Origin: Episyrphus balteatus
Taxonomy: Eukaryota; Arthropoda; Insecta; Diptera; Syrphidae
NCBI RefSeq assembly: GCF_945859705.1
Contig: NC_079138.1
Coordinates: 4,712,001-4,776,000, forward strand
Length of the DNA stretch: 64,000 nucleotides
Reading direction: 5' to 3'
Part shown: positions 47,053-60,144 of the stretch, in pieces
Layout of the letters: every line of letters begins with the position of its first letter
Position numbering within the stretch: position 1 is the stretch's first letter
Translations under genes and position numbers: made by a program
The notes under the pieces: generated by a model
Database searches by the model: none
What the model was told of the DNA's origin: nothing
What the model saw: only the letters and a program-made list of their open reading frames with translations

Positions 47053-50000
47053 CGTGATATAACGTCTTAAAAATCGATGCATCCGCAGCAAAAAAAACGT
47101 GACTCATTCTCGATTATCCCGTTCTATATTGATTACAATTTCATCTTAACTGGCATATTCAAAATACTCGTACAATAATCACTTTTTGAATACTGAAAAC
47201 GAATTTTCAAAAAAAATTCTATCATAAAATAGGGTAAACAGGGATAAAATGACATGGTTAAACAATTATTTTCTAAACGGTAAGTTGAAGAGAATTTACT
47301 TTTTGTAATCGATTGATAATTTTGTAAGAAGAGTGGCAGAAGTTCTTTTAAAACAATGCTTCGAAAAGTCGATATTATAGGTTTTGTACAGAAACTTGAA
47401 TTTTTTCTAGATCCCTAACTTTTAAAATTTGGTAATTTTAAAAACAATTATTTTATTTTATAATGTTTTTCATTAAAAAATATTAAAAAGTTCAAACAAA
47501 TACATATTTGTAAAGCCATGTCGATGTAGTACTGAATCAGCTGGATTTCGTTACTCGGGATTTCGAACGACGGGATTTCTTTAAACGAAATTTTTCATCG
47601 AAATTCTTCGTTTTAAAAATAACGTCTTCTCAATTTTACATCCAAGTTTACAGTTGAAGTTATTTTTTTTATAAAGGAATCCCTTTCAATCTGGGAACAC
47701 CATATTAATGTGACATCTCAAAAATGTAGCTCACCTATAACATGCGAACAAGTAAAACGTTTCCAAAAATACCTCATTTTTCATTTGATTATAAGTAGCT
47801 AATAAGTTATGATGGAACAGATGACCATTTATGCATATTGGTGGGAAAAAAAATAACCTCTTTACAAATTCAAATTTATTTTTAATTTGCAAATTTTTAA
47901 TGAAGCATGCTTTATGTTAGGTACCTACATATAATCCTTTTTCTCGAAGGTTTAACAGAGTTTATAAGTCAAGTTAAAAGTGTCTGTTTTAGAGTTGGAA
48001 TCTTTAAAATTAGAAATATATATCAAGATATCTATAGGTTCCTACGTACCTATACAAATATAGTTACAAAATTTCAACTTCAAAGAGCTTTCAATTCATT
48101 AAATTTCTTCTACTTTCATTTTTTTTTTGTTTGTATCTAAGTGTGTATAGGTAGAGGTAAATTTTGGTATCGTTAAAAAAACAAAAATTTTCCGTGACCA
48201 TTATTTCACCCTTTACATCATTAAAACACTGTGCAGTCATTAATTTCATTAGAATTACTTTGATTTAAGTTCTCTCTGGCTTCAAGGACACCCCAACTTA
48301 ATTTACAGAGAAGATACCTACCTACCATCGACTAAGTATCTATTAGTATTGGAGAAGAGTTAAAAAGTCTAGGTTTGTAGGTATATATTCTTCAAACACT
48401 GCAATTAATATCTCTTAGTACCGAATATGAATTTTTTTTTAAGATCAAGTTTAAGCCACAATCAACACAAAAAAAAATTTAAGACCTGTATATAACATAG
48501 ATATACTACCTACCTATAAATACGTATTAGTTGGTACAAAGAATGTATACGGAACGTAGAGAGATCTTCTTTCAATCTTTCAACGCCATCATTATTCCAA
48601 GACCATCATCCATCTCTTCTATAAAAAAAAAAAAAAACCTTACCTACAAGCCACCCACTCTCCACATCCCAACTTTTCAAACGATGATGGTGTTGCGAAA
48701 TTATTTTGACAATAAGAACACAGTTTCTAAGAAAACCAAACCAAAGATCCTGGATCCTGGCCCACCCAGAATTCTTCCTTTACCTCTATATAATCAACAT
48801 ACATACCTACAACAAAATGTTACATCTCTTTCTTTCACCAACATTCAAGCCAGCAACAGCAACATCAACAAAAAGCGAAAAATAAATACATAATAAGTAA
48901 GAAATCTCTAAAAATGAAAAGCACAAAAAAAATTTATACTTTTCTTATAGCGAAAATAATAATGAAACAAAAAATATATATAAAAAAAAAAAAATAAAAA
49001 AAAAATAAGAAGGACAATAGAAGCCAAACGAAGAAAGCCCAGAGAAGAAGCCAACCCCAAACAGTAAAAACCATCAGCAAAATAAAAACATAAGAAAATT
49101 ATAAGAAATGAGAAAAGTGTAAAAAGCAAAATCGCTCCATGAATCGCCTTCATCAGGGAATTTGATGATGGAACATTATGAAATAAAGAAAAGCATCACG
49201 CGTTTTTTTGTTAAAGCTGAAGGACGACGACGACGACGACGATGACTAAGATGACGACGAAAACGGAGACGACGACGATGGAGACGAAGACGATGGGTAT
49301 AGCTAGCAATGGCGATGTAAAAGAAAGAATAATGGTTTGTAATAAAGCAGCTCGCGCGTTCCGCGCGTCATCTACCTCTCCACCATCATCATCCTTACCC
49401 TTACCCTAACCCTTACCACCCCCCATTTACCCACTTTGCTTGCAATTTGACTTCCCTATTTTAGCCCTAGTACATTCGCGTTCTGCTTTCTATACTACTG
49501 CTACCCCGGGTGTCTTTTTTTACACGATCAAAAATATAAATTTTATACTTATGTATATACTTTATTCGTTTTTTTTTTTTTTTTTTTTTTTTTTTTATTA
49601 TTTTTTTGGCTTGGCCGGGTACACGGGTACAGTACAGCACAACCAGCTACATCACAACCCACCGCCACCGCCCGCCCGCCGCCACCTCTGTATCCTGTAT
49701 ATTGTCCTCCTTCGAAAGACACCCACCTTTATTTCTCATCGCACATTTTTGAAACGCCGCGAAAAGTATAAAAACTGAATAGATGGACCTTCTTTGATTG
49801 TAGTAGTGGTGACGGTGGCGGTGGTGATGATGGTGGTGGTGGTGCTATATTGGAGAATGGCGGAAAAACTTTTTAGAAAAAGGGTTGGTTTTCACTTTGA
49901 AAAACGGCCAAAGAAAAACTAGGACTTGCCTTTTAATTGTCTAAAAAATTTATTTATTCTCAAGATTATAATTTTTTTTTTCCTTTCCTTTACTTTTTTT

Positions 50001-50786
50001 TTTAAATTTTCATCAGCTCGTGTGTCGTTTTGCCTATGCAAAAATGAAACGGGGGGTTGTTTTGTGGTGAAGGAGGAAGCGAAGCGAAGAAGGCAGATGC
50101 TTAAGGAATAAGTGTCCATAGAATGACGGTTGAAAATGAAAAAAAACAAAAAACAAAAAAAAATATATATATATCTACATCGGTGTGGGAGCTTAGAAGC
50201 GGTTGATTACTATTAAGATAAAGTTTTGATTTATACAAAAAAAAATCCTTTATATACTCATAGCTTTTGGAATAGTCTTTAAGAAATGAAGGTTTGAAAA
50301 AAAAAAAATAAAAAGAATTATTCATGAGTTTTTCACTTACATAGGTATAATTTATTTTTACAAAGCATTCTTTAATCCCGAACTTAAGTGTATTTTTAAC
50401 AGAAAACCTACCTACACATTTTATCATATCGAAAAAGGTATGTAAAGAAGTCGATATGTGATTAAAGTAGGTACTTTCGATGAGTTTAGTAACTTGGACT
50501 TTCTCGAATTGAAAACCTAATAAGGAAACAGGGAGCCCTTTATAGAATATTAAAAAAAAAATATGACTTTAGCTAAATTTTAAATTAAAATTGAAAGGAG
50601 TTTATTTTTTAACCTTCCTCCTCCATATTTTGGAGGTCTAGTTGCTGAATTATTTACAATTGAATATCGTCTAAAATTTTGGTTTCAGAAGATATACTTT
50701 AGCCTTTTTGAACATACCTCGTACTTGTGGAAAACATTGATATCTTTTAAGCTTATGAAAATTGTCTTAATAATGATTTCTTTTTT
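47053..50786. other. Mostly unique sequence with trinucleotide and T runs
   Basis: Contents: (GAC)n at 49223-49290, GTGGTG-type runs at 49803-49845, a T run of about 30 at 49570, and a degenerate CCCTTACCCTAA stretch at 49397-49426. Sequence at 48500-50150 is richer in G and C. No frame shows exon-like codon bias with splice sites. Confidence 0.4.
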
Positions 50787-50998
50787 ACCGACTTCCAAAA
50801 AGGAGGAGGTATTCAATTCGTCTATATTTTTTTTTTTTTTTATGTTTGTTACCTCATAACTTTGGACTGAGTGAACCAATTTTGATAATTCTTTTTGTAA
50901 TGGAAAGCTGGTGGCTGCAATGTGGTCCCATTCAGTTATATCCATAGGAACTATTAGAAAAACCATAAAACCCAGTTTTTTGACCCATGGAAGTCGGT
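50787..50998. mobile_element. Short MITE with ACCGACTTCC ends
   Basis: ACCGACTTCC and GGAAGTCGGT are inverted ends of a 212-bp element. The interior includes AAAAAGGAGGAGGT, ATGTTTGTTACCTCATAACT and GAAAGCTGGTGGCTGC. From memory, this interior resembles an interspersed repeat common in Lepidoptera and other insects; that recollection cannot be verified here. It is non-coding. Confidence 0.7.
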
Positions 50999-51166
50999 TT
51001 TGTTTTTAGATAAAAATGATTATTACCTCTAGAGATAATTGCGATATACCTAGGTACTATTTAGGGCGTATTAAAAGTAATGGCGACCCAAAAATATAGT
51101 GATGACTTTCAAAATTTGGTAACTTGTTCATCCCCTAGAAGGTCTTACTTAGTTTTGATTTTAACA

Positions 51167-52692
51167 ATTCACGGTGGTCTTAAAAACGCGGCAGGTTTTA
51201 TGAAAATGGATCTCAAAAGTATTGATGCAGATTTGTTCGAAATGATCTCAGGATTCCAAATTTGTAAGTTTCAAAATCGTACCTGATCCCTTGTTTGAGT
51301 TACAGGCATTATACATATATATATACATTTGACTTGCAATGGAAAAAAAAAATTAAACAAAAAACAAAAGCACATTATAAATTATAATGTCCTATACCTT
51401 TTTGGAAAGCTTAAATATACTCCTTGAATTTGATGTTTATTTGAAGTTGATTGAGTAAATAGTTTTTGAGAAATTTAATTTCAAAGTCAAAATTAAAAAA
51501 AAACAAATAATAATTTTTTTATTTATGTTAATTTTTTTAACCTTTGAATTACAAGAGGTACAAGTTTTTTTCAAAATTGAATGTTCTATTTAGTTCTTAG
51601 TCAAATCCTTAAAAATAGATGCAAGAAACTAATCTAGTTTTTCAAAAATGGAAAGAAAAGATAAACACTTTTATATTTGATTTATTTGTTCCTAAGGAAA
51701 AATTTGTATAATGGTTATTTAATCAACAGATTTGTAAGTTCGAATCACACTTAGTGTGATTCAGAATCAACCCCAAGAACGAAGTGGTATTTTGGCTCCT
51801 TTTTTGATATTTTTTGTTAATTTTTTGGTGAATTTTTAATATTTTTTTTTTGCCATTTTCAGAGTTTTGTATTTTTTTTTTAATTTTTATACATTTTAAA
51901 GTTATTTTTATTACGTTCTGAATATTTCAGAACTATTTTTGAAATGTAAAAGTTATAATGTTACGTATAACAGAAAAATATCCCACATTACATAGATTTC
52001 AGGACAGCTAAGGGACCACAAAACATCTTCCCGTTGTTCATCGTGAGAGCCATTTTCATGAATCCACGTTGAATTTTCACGTTAATTTAAAAAAAAAAAA
52101 GAAGACGTCCTGATCAGCAGCGTGTTACAGTGACCTTTTTTTCCATTTAATTTGAGGCTAAATTTTTTTTATTTGAAAAAAAAAATTTAAAAAAAGCTAA
52201 AAAAAAAATGGAGAAAAGATACATTTTTCTTACATCTCAAAAACTAGGATACTTTAAAATTTTTTTAATGAGAGCATTGATTTGTGTAAAAAAATTTTAC
52301 CCTTTATTAAAAACAATAGAATAAAATAAACTAAAAGAAAAAAAATTATTTTTTTTCTAAAATGATAATTTTAAAATTAAATTTCTCAAAAACTATTTAC
52401 TCAATCAACTTCAAATAAACATCAAATTCAAGGAGTACATTTAAGATTTCCAAAAAGGTATAGGACATTATAATTTATAATGTGCTTTTGTTTTTTGTTT
52501 AATTTTTTTTCCATTGCAAGTCAAATGTATATATATATATGTATAATGCTTGTAACTCAAAAAAGGGATCAGGTACAATTTTGAAACTTACAAATTTAGA
52601 ATCCTGAGATCATTTCGAACAAATCTGCATCATTACTTTTGGGATCCATTTTCATAAAACCTGCCGCGTTTTTAAGACCACCGTGAATTCCT
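51167..52692. mobile_element. Long-inverted-repeat element, arms about 315 bp
   Basis: The left arm (51167-51485) and right arm (about 52375-52692) are inverted copies at high identity. Both contain ACGGTGGTCTTAAAAACGCG at the outer end and CTATTTACTCAATCAACTTC, in one orientation or the other, at the inner end. The loop of about 890 bp has no coding frame. AATT stands at both edges of CACGGTGG; 4-bp targets and CAC ends occur in Chapaev-type elements, so that assignment is possible but unproven. Confidence 0.78.
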
Positions 52693-53932
52693 TAATTAAA
52701 ACATTGGTAAATAGTTGGAAAAACCATTTTATCAAAACATTTTTTATTTCGCTAGAAATTAATTAACAGCTCGAAAATTTAATAAAACTCAATTTTTAAA
52801 TTTTATATAGAACAAAATTGGTATGGTTTGACACTGGATTATTTAAAACTTGTCCTGTTATTGTTATTTTCAAAAACATAAAAACTTTACAAACTTTAGC
52901 TTAGAACGAAAGATATTGCAATTTAAATTCAATTGAACGAGGGTTTAGAGAGCAAGAAAAAACGAAAATAAACTCACCTATTCGAATAACAGATATTTTT
53001 TGTTCATTTGTTTTTTTTTTTTTTTTTTTGAACGAACGCCTCTTTTATGTTTGTTTTTCATGCTTTGGAAAACTCCGTTCTGTCAAATTTAAACTTATTA
53101 AAGTTTGGAAAGTTCTATACCTACGTTTTTTAAAACTACTCCTACTAACAACTACTTTCCGTCTGCCAATTTAAGAAGCTTAAACATAATTTTTAAGTAT
53201 TAATTTATCGAAATAGTACAATGGCTCTAAAAGTATTTAATTGGCAGTTAATGTTTGAAAGTTCGGTTTTCCTCCAAATGAGCATGCTTGTGTAAAATCA
53301 ACTAAATTCAGAAAAAAATAGTTTTACTCGCTTAACTAACAGGGTTTTATTTTTGGATTTTGTAGGTTCCGTTTGTGTGTATTTCTCAAGTAGGTTCCAA
53401 TTTTGGATGAGTTTAATTTTCCCAAAAACGGCTCAAAGAATTTCGATGAAAAATGCAAACGTATAGGTATTACTTTTTATTGTTGATGAAAAAATTTGTT
53501 TTTTTTTCGCCAATCATTAGAAAATGCTTCCAGTCATAACACTTTTTATTTATTTCTGAATATCTCCCAAACAAATGAATGAATTTCAACAAAATATTTT
53601 ATACAAAAGCATTTAGCTTATATAAATCAAAAATGCAATTTTGAAAAAATAAATACTTGGATGAAAATTCGAAAATGCCGCACTATATTTTTTGAAATTT
53701 TTATTTAAGATTTTTATTTATTTCTACAAAATGGCGTACCAATATTTTTAAGAATTTTGTTTGCAAAAAATGATTAAAAACAAAAATTGCTTAAGTATCT
53801 ATTTTAAAACTCTATCGATTTTTGTTCTAAAAATTTATCTTAATAAGAGAAATCAAAATGCATTTTTTTTGCATCGAATTTTATTTTTTTATATATTTAC
53901 ATATTTACATTTGCTAATATTTTTTAAAAAGA
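52693..53932. other. AT-rich sequence without recognised genes
   Basis: Sequence from about 53330 to 53830 shares AACGGCT, TCTCCCAAACAA and ATGAATTTCAACAAAATATT style phrases with family A interiors, suggesting an old diverged copy. Nothing coding is seen. Confidence 0.4.
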
Positions 53933-53941
53933 TTTGAAAAT

Positions 53942-55437
53942 GGGTTGGGGTCGAAATTCTGTGTGTTGCAAAATTCTGTATTCAAAATACTGTATGTCAA
54001 AATTCTGTATGTGCAAAATGCTGTACGAACAAAATTCTGAAAGTCAAAATTCTGTATAGCAAAATTCTGGTTGGTCAAAATACTGTATTTCAAAATTCTG
54101 TACATCAAAATTCTGTAAAAGTGCTGTAAAAAATATCGTTTTGATAATGTAAACAAGTATTTTTTACAGCATTTTTACAGAATTTTGAAATACATATAAT
54201 ATATAATATATACATATACATATAATATAATATAATATATACGAATATATTCTAAACGGTTAAAGCAATCAACTTGATTCCAATGAATTTTTTGTAGAAC
54301 GTTTAAGCTCCTACAAGAATATATCTTGTTAATTTGAAAATAATGAAGTTTCAGTCAATCGGAAATTTTTTAAAAATATAAAATGTTTTTATATTTTTGT
54401 TTAACTTTGACCTCGAATATCTTCAGAATGGTTAGATTAATGAAAAAAGTTAACAAGACCTTTTTTGTGGAGCAATCAATTTGGAACAAGAATATGTCTT
54501 GCGCATTTGATTATTATAATTTTTCAATTTGTTACAAAATTAAGAACAAAAACCGAATTTTTAAAGATTTTCTCGATTTTTGGACCTCAAATATCTATTA
54601 AACGGTTAGATAAACGAAAAAAGTGTAAGGCTTTTTTTGTAGAGCGTTCAATTTCCTACAAGAATATGAAAAGAAATTTGCTAAAAAGTCAATTAATAAA
54701 AAAATTATTTTTTTTTTAGTAGAAGCTTGATGTAAAAATGGAAAATTGCAAAGCGGAGGACCTTCCCATTAATATAAAGAGCTCATATTTGGTGTGTATA
54801 TTCTAGAGGTGTCTAGCAATCGATTTTTTGGAGTACCAAATCAAAAAAAAAAGAATTTCGATTTTTTTGACCCACCCTAACATATATATTTAAAATAGGG
54901 TATACTATGAATTTCTAAGAGATCAACTTAATAAAGAGGCAAGCTTCTAATGCTGATTGATCTAGGTACTTTATTAGGAGCTACGGAATAAAGAAAGAGA
55001 AAACAAAACTACACTTATTTAAAAAACAATCTGAATTAAACCACGTTGCATACCTAAAACGGTCTGAAAAAAAAAAAATTTAATTTATATTGATTTTGAC
55101 ATTTTTTTTTGTAAAATGTATTTTGTATGTTTAAGAAAAGTTTGATTTGTGTTCCTAGAATTGATTTACTTTTTTACTTTAATAATTATGTTTGTATAAA
55201 TTTACAACTATACTGTCAATAATTATATTTAAAGCTACTATTTAGTGTTTTTTTTATCAAAGGAAATTTTTTTAAAAATACTGTATTGAAAATACAGTAT
55301 TTTGCCGTACAGAATTTTACAAAACAGAATTTTGCACGTCAGTATTTTGTTCATACAGTATTTTGACGTACAGAATTGTGGTCTTACAGTATTTTGACCC
55401 TACAGAATTTTGACAAGCAGAATTATAACCCGCTCCC
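53942..55437. mobile_element. Foldback element with tandem arms and a mariner fragment in its loop
   Basis: The left arm (53950-54120) repeats TCAAAATTCTGTATG-like units; the right arm (about 55280-55425) repeats the inverted ACAGTATTTTGACGT form. TTTGAAAAT at 53933-53941 and 55438-55446 is a perfect 9-bp target duplication. Outer ends are GGGTTGGGGTC and GGGTTATAA-type AACCCGCTCCC. The loop contains 54239-54877, a truncated mariner-like MITE. No protein is encoded. Confidence 0.87.
54239..54877. mobile_element. Mariner-like MITE, second copy, one end missing
   Basis: Inverted relative to 43332-44074. The right end TTTTTTTGACCCACCC with TA is intact, and the left side begins inside the element at ATACGAATATATTCTAAACG, about 100 bp short of the other terminus. 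It lies inside the foldback at 53942-55437. Confidence 0.82.
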
Positions 55438-55815
55438 TTTGAAAATAACACTAGTCATAGCCTAGTGATAGGGGAGGAGGGGCCCTCAAAAATGTTTGGG
55501 TAAGGCCTTCAAAAAAGGCAAAAAAAAAACTATTTATTGTTTTATTAAACATTCAATTTTTTGAATTTTTTTTTGCTCCTTTAATTTTTTTCCTTTTACT
55601 GTTTCACATAAAATATATCACTGAAAAAATGTATAAAATATTATTATGAACCACTAAAAGCAAAACAAAAATAAATAGGTACCTAATAAAAAAAAATTCA
55701 AAAATAAATTTGTTAACTTTTATATCCACCCTATGAACACTTAAGTATTCAAAGTTTTTCTTTTTTCAAAATTTTGCTAAACTAAGGACAATTTTTTTTA
55801 ATTTTACTTGTTTTT

Positions 55816-56300
55816 ACTTGCTATAAGGTACTTAAGGGCAAGTTTATTATTCGAAAAAAAAAAAAAATCGAACTCGAGATAACAATCAGACATGACATTA
55901 AGGTGATTTAGAATGCCAAAAAGAGAGGAAAAATTGAATTTCTTTTTTCAGGACTTTTGAAATAAAAAGTTGCCTACCATTGTTAACGGTAGGTATCTAC
56001 CATACAACGTTTTTTTGTTTGGTTTCCGAATATCTCGAACACGACTGACCCGATTTCAACGAAAATTTTTATACAAAGGAGCTTAAGAAACCGTAATATA
56101 TTAAAACAAAAACACACATTTTTTGATTTTTAACAAATACATACTTCAATTCTCTCTAACAATATTCAAATATTTTTTTCTAAAAATTCCTTTTCATACT
56201 AGAAATCAGATTGCAAACCTTAATTTTGTGATCAAAATCATTTGAAACGGTGGTGTTTACATTACTGTCATTATTTATTAAATTAAAAAATAACTTGCCC
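55816..56300 (+). repeat. Dispersed repeat family A, copy 3
   Basis: Starts ACTTGCTATAAGGTAC and includes ATCAGACATGACATTAAG and CGACTGACCCGATTTCAACG. It is internally deleted and lacks the AAGTACGTGCG terminus. Family B begins immediately after it. Confidence 0.68.
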
Positions 56301-56308
56301 TTATTTTT

Positions 56309-56980
56309 TACTTGCTCTATAGGGCAAGTATTGGTTTCGTGTTGAAAAAAAAATTGATGTTTTAATCAAAACCAACATTACGATGATGAAGAATTCCAAA
56401 AAAGTGGGTCTCGCAATTCCGTCCGTGTGTCTTTGCGTCTGTACGTCCATTTGTACACATTTCCACAGCCTTAACGGGTGGACGGATTTTCTTCAAATTT
56501 GGTACAGATGATTTTTATGGAATTCTGAAAGTTGGTTTTATTTTGCTTTTTTTTTATATCTCACCTTGAAAGTGTACCTCCCATACAAATTTTTCAATTC
56601 AAACCAAATATGTAACTCAAAAACGGCTCTAATAATTTTGATTTGCAGACGTAATATTTGAAACAATTGCATAAAACTGCATTTTTAGTTTTTCTCAAAA
56701 AAGTCAAAAAAATTTTCAAATTATACCAAATAACTCGAAAATGGATCTAATATTCAAAGCAATTGCAATAAAATTGCATTTTTATTTTTTTCGAAAGAAG
56801 TCAAATAAAAAAATATTTATTTTTTTTTTTCATTTAACATCAAAATCAACAAAATTTCTTTAAATTTAAAAAGAGGAAGCTCTTAAAATCTACAAGTAAA
56901 CTAACATAAAAGTGCTTTAAACTGCAAGATCAAGTACGTGCGACCGCAGTTTTAAAAAATTTTATTTTTTTTTATTTTTA
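56309..56980 (+). repeat. Dispersed repeat family B, copy 3
   Basis: Begins TTACTTGCTCTATAGGGCAA and ends GATCAAGTACGTGCGACC. It includes AACGGGTGGACGGATTTTC and TGGTACAGATGATTTTTATG. A partly duplicated segment in the middle (AACTCGAAAATGGATCTAA) makes it longer than copy 1. Confidence 0.77.
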
Positions 56981-57007
56981 AACTAAAAACATTCTACCTA
57001 CTAACTA

Positions 57008-57851
57008 GGGGAAGGTGGCCTAAAATGGCCGCCCTAAGAAAAATGTCCCATATCTTGAATAAAAGTAATATTCAAACTTAAATGCTACATACTTTTCAAA
57101 GTTTAATACATTACTCTCACATTTTATTGCTTTTCGAGTTAAAAAAATTCCAAAAAGTATTTAATTTTCTTAATTTTCAAGACGTCAACAATTTTCACTG
57201 ATCAAATTTACCCGGGTAAAATGGCACACTGTGCAAACATACGTGATTTTAAATGAAAAATCGAGTTAAGGGGCTCCTTTTCCATTTTCTTGGAACAAGT
57301 GGTGCTTAATCCCCCGCAAACCCTGTTCACGTTGGTATCCCGTCTCCTTACTGTAGTTTTTATAACTTCGAATGTTTTGGATGCTTTTTTCCAGATTTTG
57401 GACGGAATCAAGGACTTTCCTCAGTCCAGGACTTCCTCTCTGTAGATCTTTTATGTTTAGCAACCATTTTCACTATAGAAAAAGAAAATATTTTCGGTTT
57501 TTTGAATTTAAGCTTTATACCGAAAAATCTAAAATAGTTCTAAGCCAACTTATTACAGTAAATTATTAAGAAATACTTCATGCATACATATATTAACTTC
57601 TTTTTCCAAAATACATGTTTTTTATACTTTTTTTTGCATAAACAAAATTCACAAAATTTTAACGAGTGTACTTTTTGAGGTGGTTAAAGACAGTTTGACC
57701 TGTCAGATGTCAATTAATGGCTTGCAGTTGCTAAAATTTCATATAGGTATGTCGGTTTTACAAGATTAACTAAAGAATCGCGATAATAAAACTTTCTAAT
57801 TATGTTCGATTCTACGATTTCTAGCAAGGGGGTCATTTTAGGCCACTTTCC
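57008..57851. mobile_element. Pogo-like non-autonomous element with TA target
   Basis: The left end GGGGAAGGTGGCCTAAAATG and the right end CATTTTAGGCCACTTTCC are inverted copies of about 20 bp. TA stands at 57006-57007 and 57852-57853. The interior carries a minus-strand remnant of a helix-turn-helix reading frame (57208-57463). An older copy is split at 27640-29655. Confidence 0.8.
57208..57463 (-). pseudogene. Remnant of a pogo/pipsqueak-type helix-turn-helix
   Basis: Two overlapping minus-strand frames together resemble the DNA-binding N-terminus of pogo-group transposases. One frame gives QRGSPGLRKVLDSVQNLEKS, matching the first helix region. The frame one base over gives KKASKTFEVIKTTVRRRD, matching the recognition-helix pattern of pipsqueak-type domains. 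A frameshift between them and the lack of any DDE catalytic region show it is not functional. The match is by motif memory only. Confidence 0.5.
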
Positions 57852-57853
57852 TA

Positions 57854-60144
57854 CTACAAAAACTTTTTCAAAACCTAATATAAGTAAGATATTTACCTAA
57901 ATTTATATCAAAAACATGTTTTGCCTTGGACTTATGTATGTATTACTGTTCATATTCAATGAAACAAAATAAAATTCAAACATTTTTAAAACAGAATTCA
58001 AAAAGTGCCAAAAAAATAGGGTTTTAGACCTTTTATTTCGATTAAAAAAATTCTTTTTTATTATTAACAATTTTTAAAAGTTTCCTATTTCTTTTCTCGA
58101 AAGAAATTAATTCCTTGGCGTCATATTGTTGCAAAATTTGTTTTGAGCAAAGATTTAAAAACAAAAACATGAAATAATAAAAAATACTTTTCACATAGTT
58201 TTTAATATTCTTAATTCGAATCCGTAAAAAAAAAATCTATATGACTTCACGTTTTGAAATATAAGAACTTCAAGATGCGGTTTTATCTTCTTCAGAGTGG
58301 TTAACACTTTTTTTTTCACTTAGAAACCAGTTCTTAAAAACCTTAATCCAAAATATACAAACTCATATATCGAGGTAGATTTATGGCTAAATAGTTACAT
58401 TCCTAAGAAAACCAAAAGCACGAATTGAAATGAGGAGATGCTTTCTTCGTGTTGAATGATTTAAAGCTCTTAAAAATACTTGAAAAGTGTTAATTCAATT
58501 AGACTTAAAACGTATGAACCATTGGAAACTATTAAAATATGACTGCTATTTGCAAAGACTCCTGTGAGAATCATGTGCATCACAAAAGAAGTTATATTTA
58601 ATGTTATGAGGATTAGATACTCATGGATAATTCTCAACAGCGAGATTGTTGTTTATTCTGTGGAAGCAAAGTGCGGTTTTGAAAATGTATAGGTTGTATG
58701 TAATTAAACATAAGTCTTACTGTGACGGTGATAGAAGGATGTTTTGAGAAACCGTATTAAGGACTGGGCCATTAAGAACATAATATAAGTGTGTGACCAA
58801 GTGGCCGCGATATCTTTTAAAATAAATTGTGTACTTTTCGATGGCATTACAGGTTTATGAAAAATAAACAAAAGCTTAATACCAAGAGAATCTAGATAAA
58901 TCATAGGTTTATTTGTTACTTTTATCAATAATGAAGGTCGAATATATTTGCTTCCGAAAGGATGATGACCATTTTCTCCTATTAAAAATTTAAAATTCAA
59001 TATCTAATGAAATTTTGGTGAAATACCTATTCCATAAGTTCGGAGACTGGCATGCAAGATATATATAACGATATCAACTAGGTAGCTAAAGTTTTAGTTT
59101 GCAACACTTACCCCTGAAAATTTTAAAATGTCTTGTTCTTAACCCATTTCCAATTGCCTTTGAAGCGACCTACAAAAAAAGGGAAAAATAAAATACTACC
59201 CTTCCTTTGCTTCGTTTCGTTTCGTTTTTCGGTTTCTGATGGTTCTTTGAGTTAAAAATTCACGGCCATCTTCACATTATTTTTGTTTTATTTTTTTTTT
59301 TGTCTACATTTTATACTCCATACTTTGAATCACTCATTTAAGAAAAATTTCCTTATTGTCCTTAGACTCATTCTCATCACGGAATTAGTCCTTTTCAGCA
59401 AAATTCTCTTAATATTATGATTTTGTATCTCTCCTCCTTTCTGGAAAATACCAGTTCCCTATCCAGCACTAACTGGAAAGATGATTTGTCTTATTTCCTC
59501 TCTTGGGGAAAAATCTCATCAATGTACAAACTACTCAAAATCGAGTGAAGATTTAGCCTCTCTCAGTTTCCCTCTCTGGGTGGTTTACTTGGAAATTTTC
59601 AAATTGGTCATCAAACTTATTTTGATTCATGATTTTTATTCAAATTCATGATGGCAAATTTTAAAATTTAAGGACTTTGACTTAAATCTACGAATATATG
59701 GTTTAAAAAATAAATTTCCCTCTTAACGAACTTAAGGTGTAATGTGATTCAGTTTCAAACCATTCCTATATCAAGTATTCATCTTCACGACCAACCCCCT
59801 TTCAAAATCCTTCTTCAATATTTAAAAAAAAAACTATTCTATAGCCACCTAGCAGCAAATAGTCAAACTACAGAGTTTAGCAGAGAAATTTTCAAATAGA
59901 TGACAAAATCAAGGAAATTTATTTCGAAACCACGAGTCTCTTAATGTGCATTGGCTAAGGGAAATTATTTATCTTTTCGAAATTATTCATTATTAAAATT
60001 CCCTTTCGATTATTTCTTAGTTTGAATTTTGTTTTTTTTTTTTTTTCTAATTGGAACCACATATTAATTTCCAATTAGATTTTTTTTAGTTTCAATAATG
60101 TTTGGCAAGTGAAAAAAAAACCTTACTGATGAATTGGGAAAACA
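57854..60144. other. Unique-looking sequence, no convincing exon
   Basis: Sequence at 58380-59080 and 59100-60000 is unlike the dispersed families and less extreme in composition, with CTCTC- and TTCGTTTCGTTTCG-type runs near 59207-59227. The 98-codon minus-strand frame at 58704-59000 has no coding-like codon bias. It may be intron or regulatory DNA. Confidence 0.35.

Noticed and set aside
48531..48893. 120-codon plus-strand frame starting at a methionine
   Set aside because: Lys/Asn/Pro-rich with an A-run inside, no codon bias, no homologous motif recognised; left out as a gene.
49397..49426. CCCTTACCCTAACCCTTACC stretch resembling telomeric repeat
   Set aside because: Only a few irregular units in unique sequence; a chance low-complexity tract and not a telomere.
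58704..59000. 98-codon minus-strand frame in unique DNA
   Set aside because: AT-rich codon use equal to background, no domain, no splice sites; random length is plausible.
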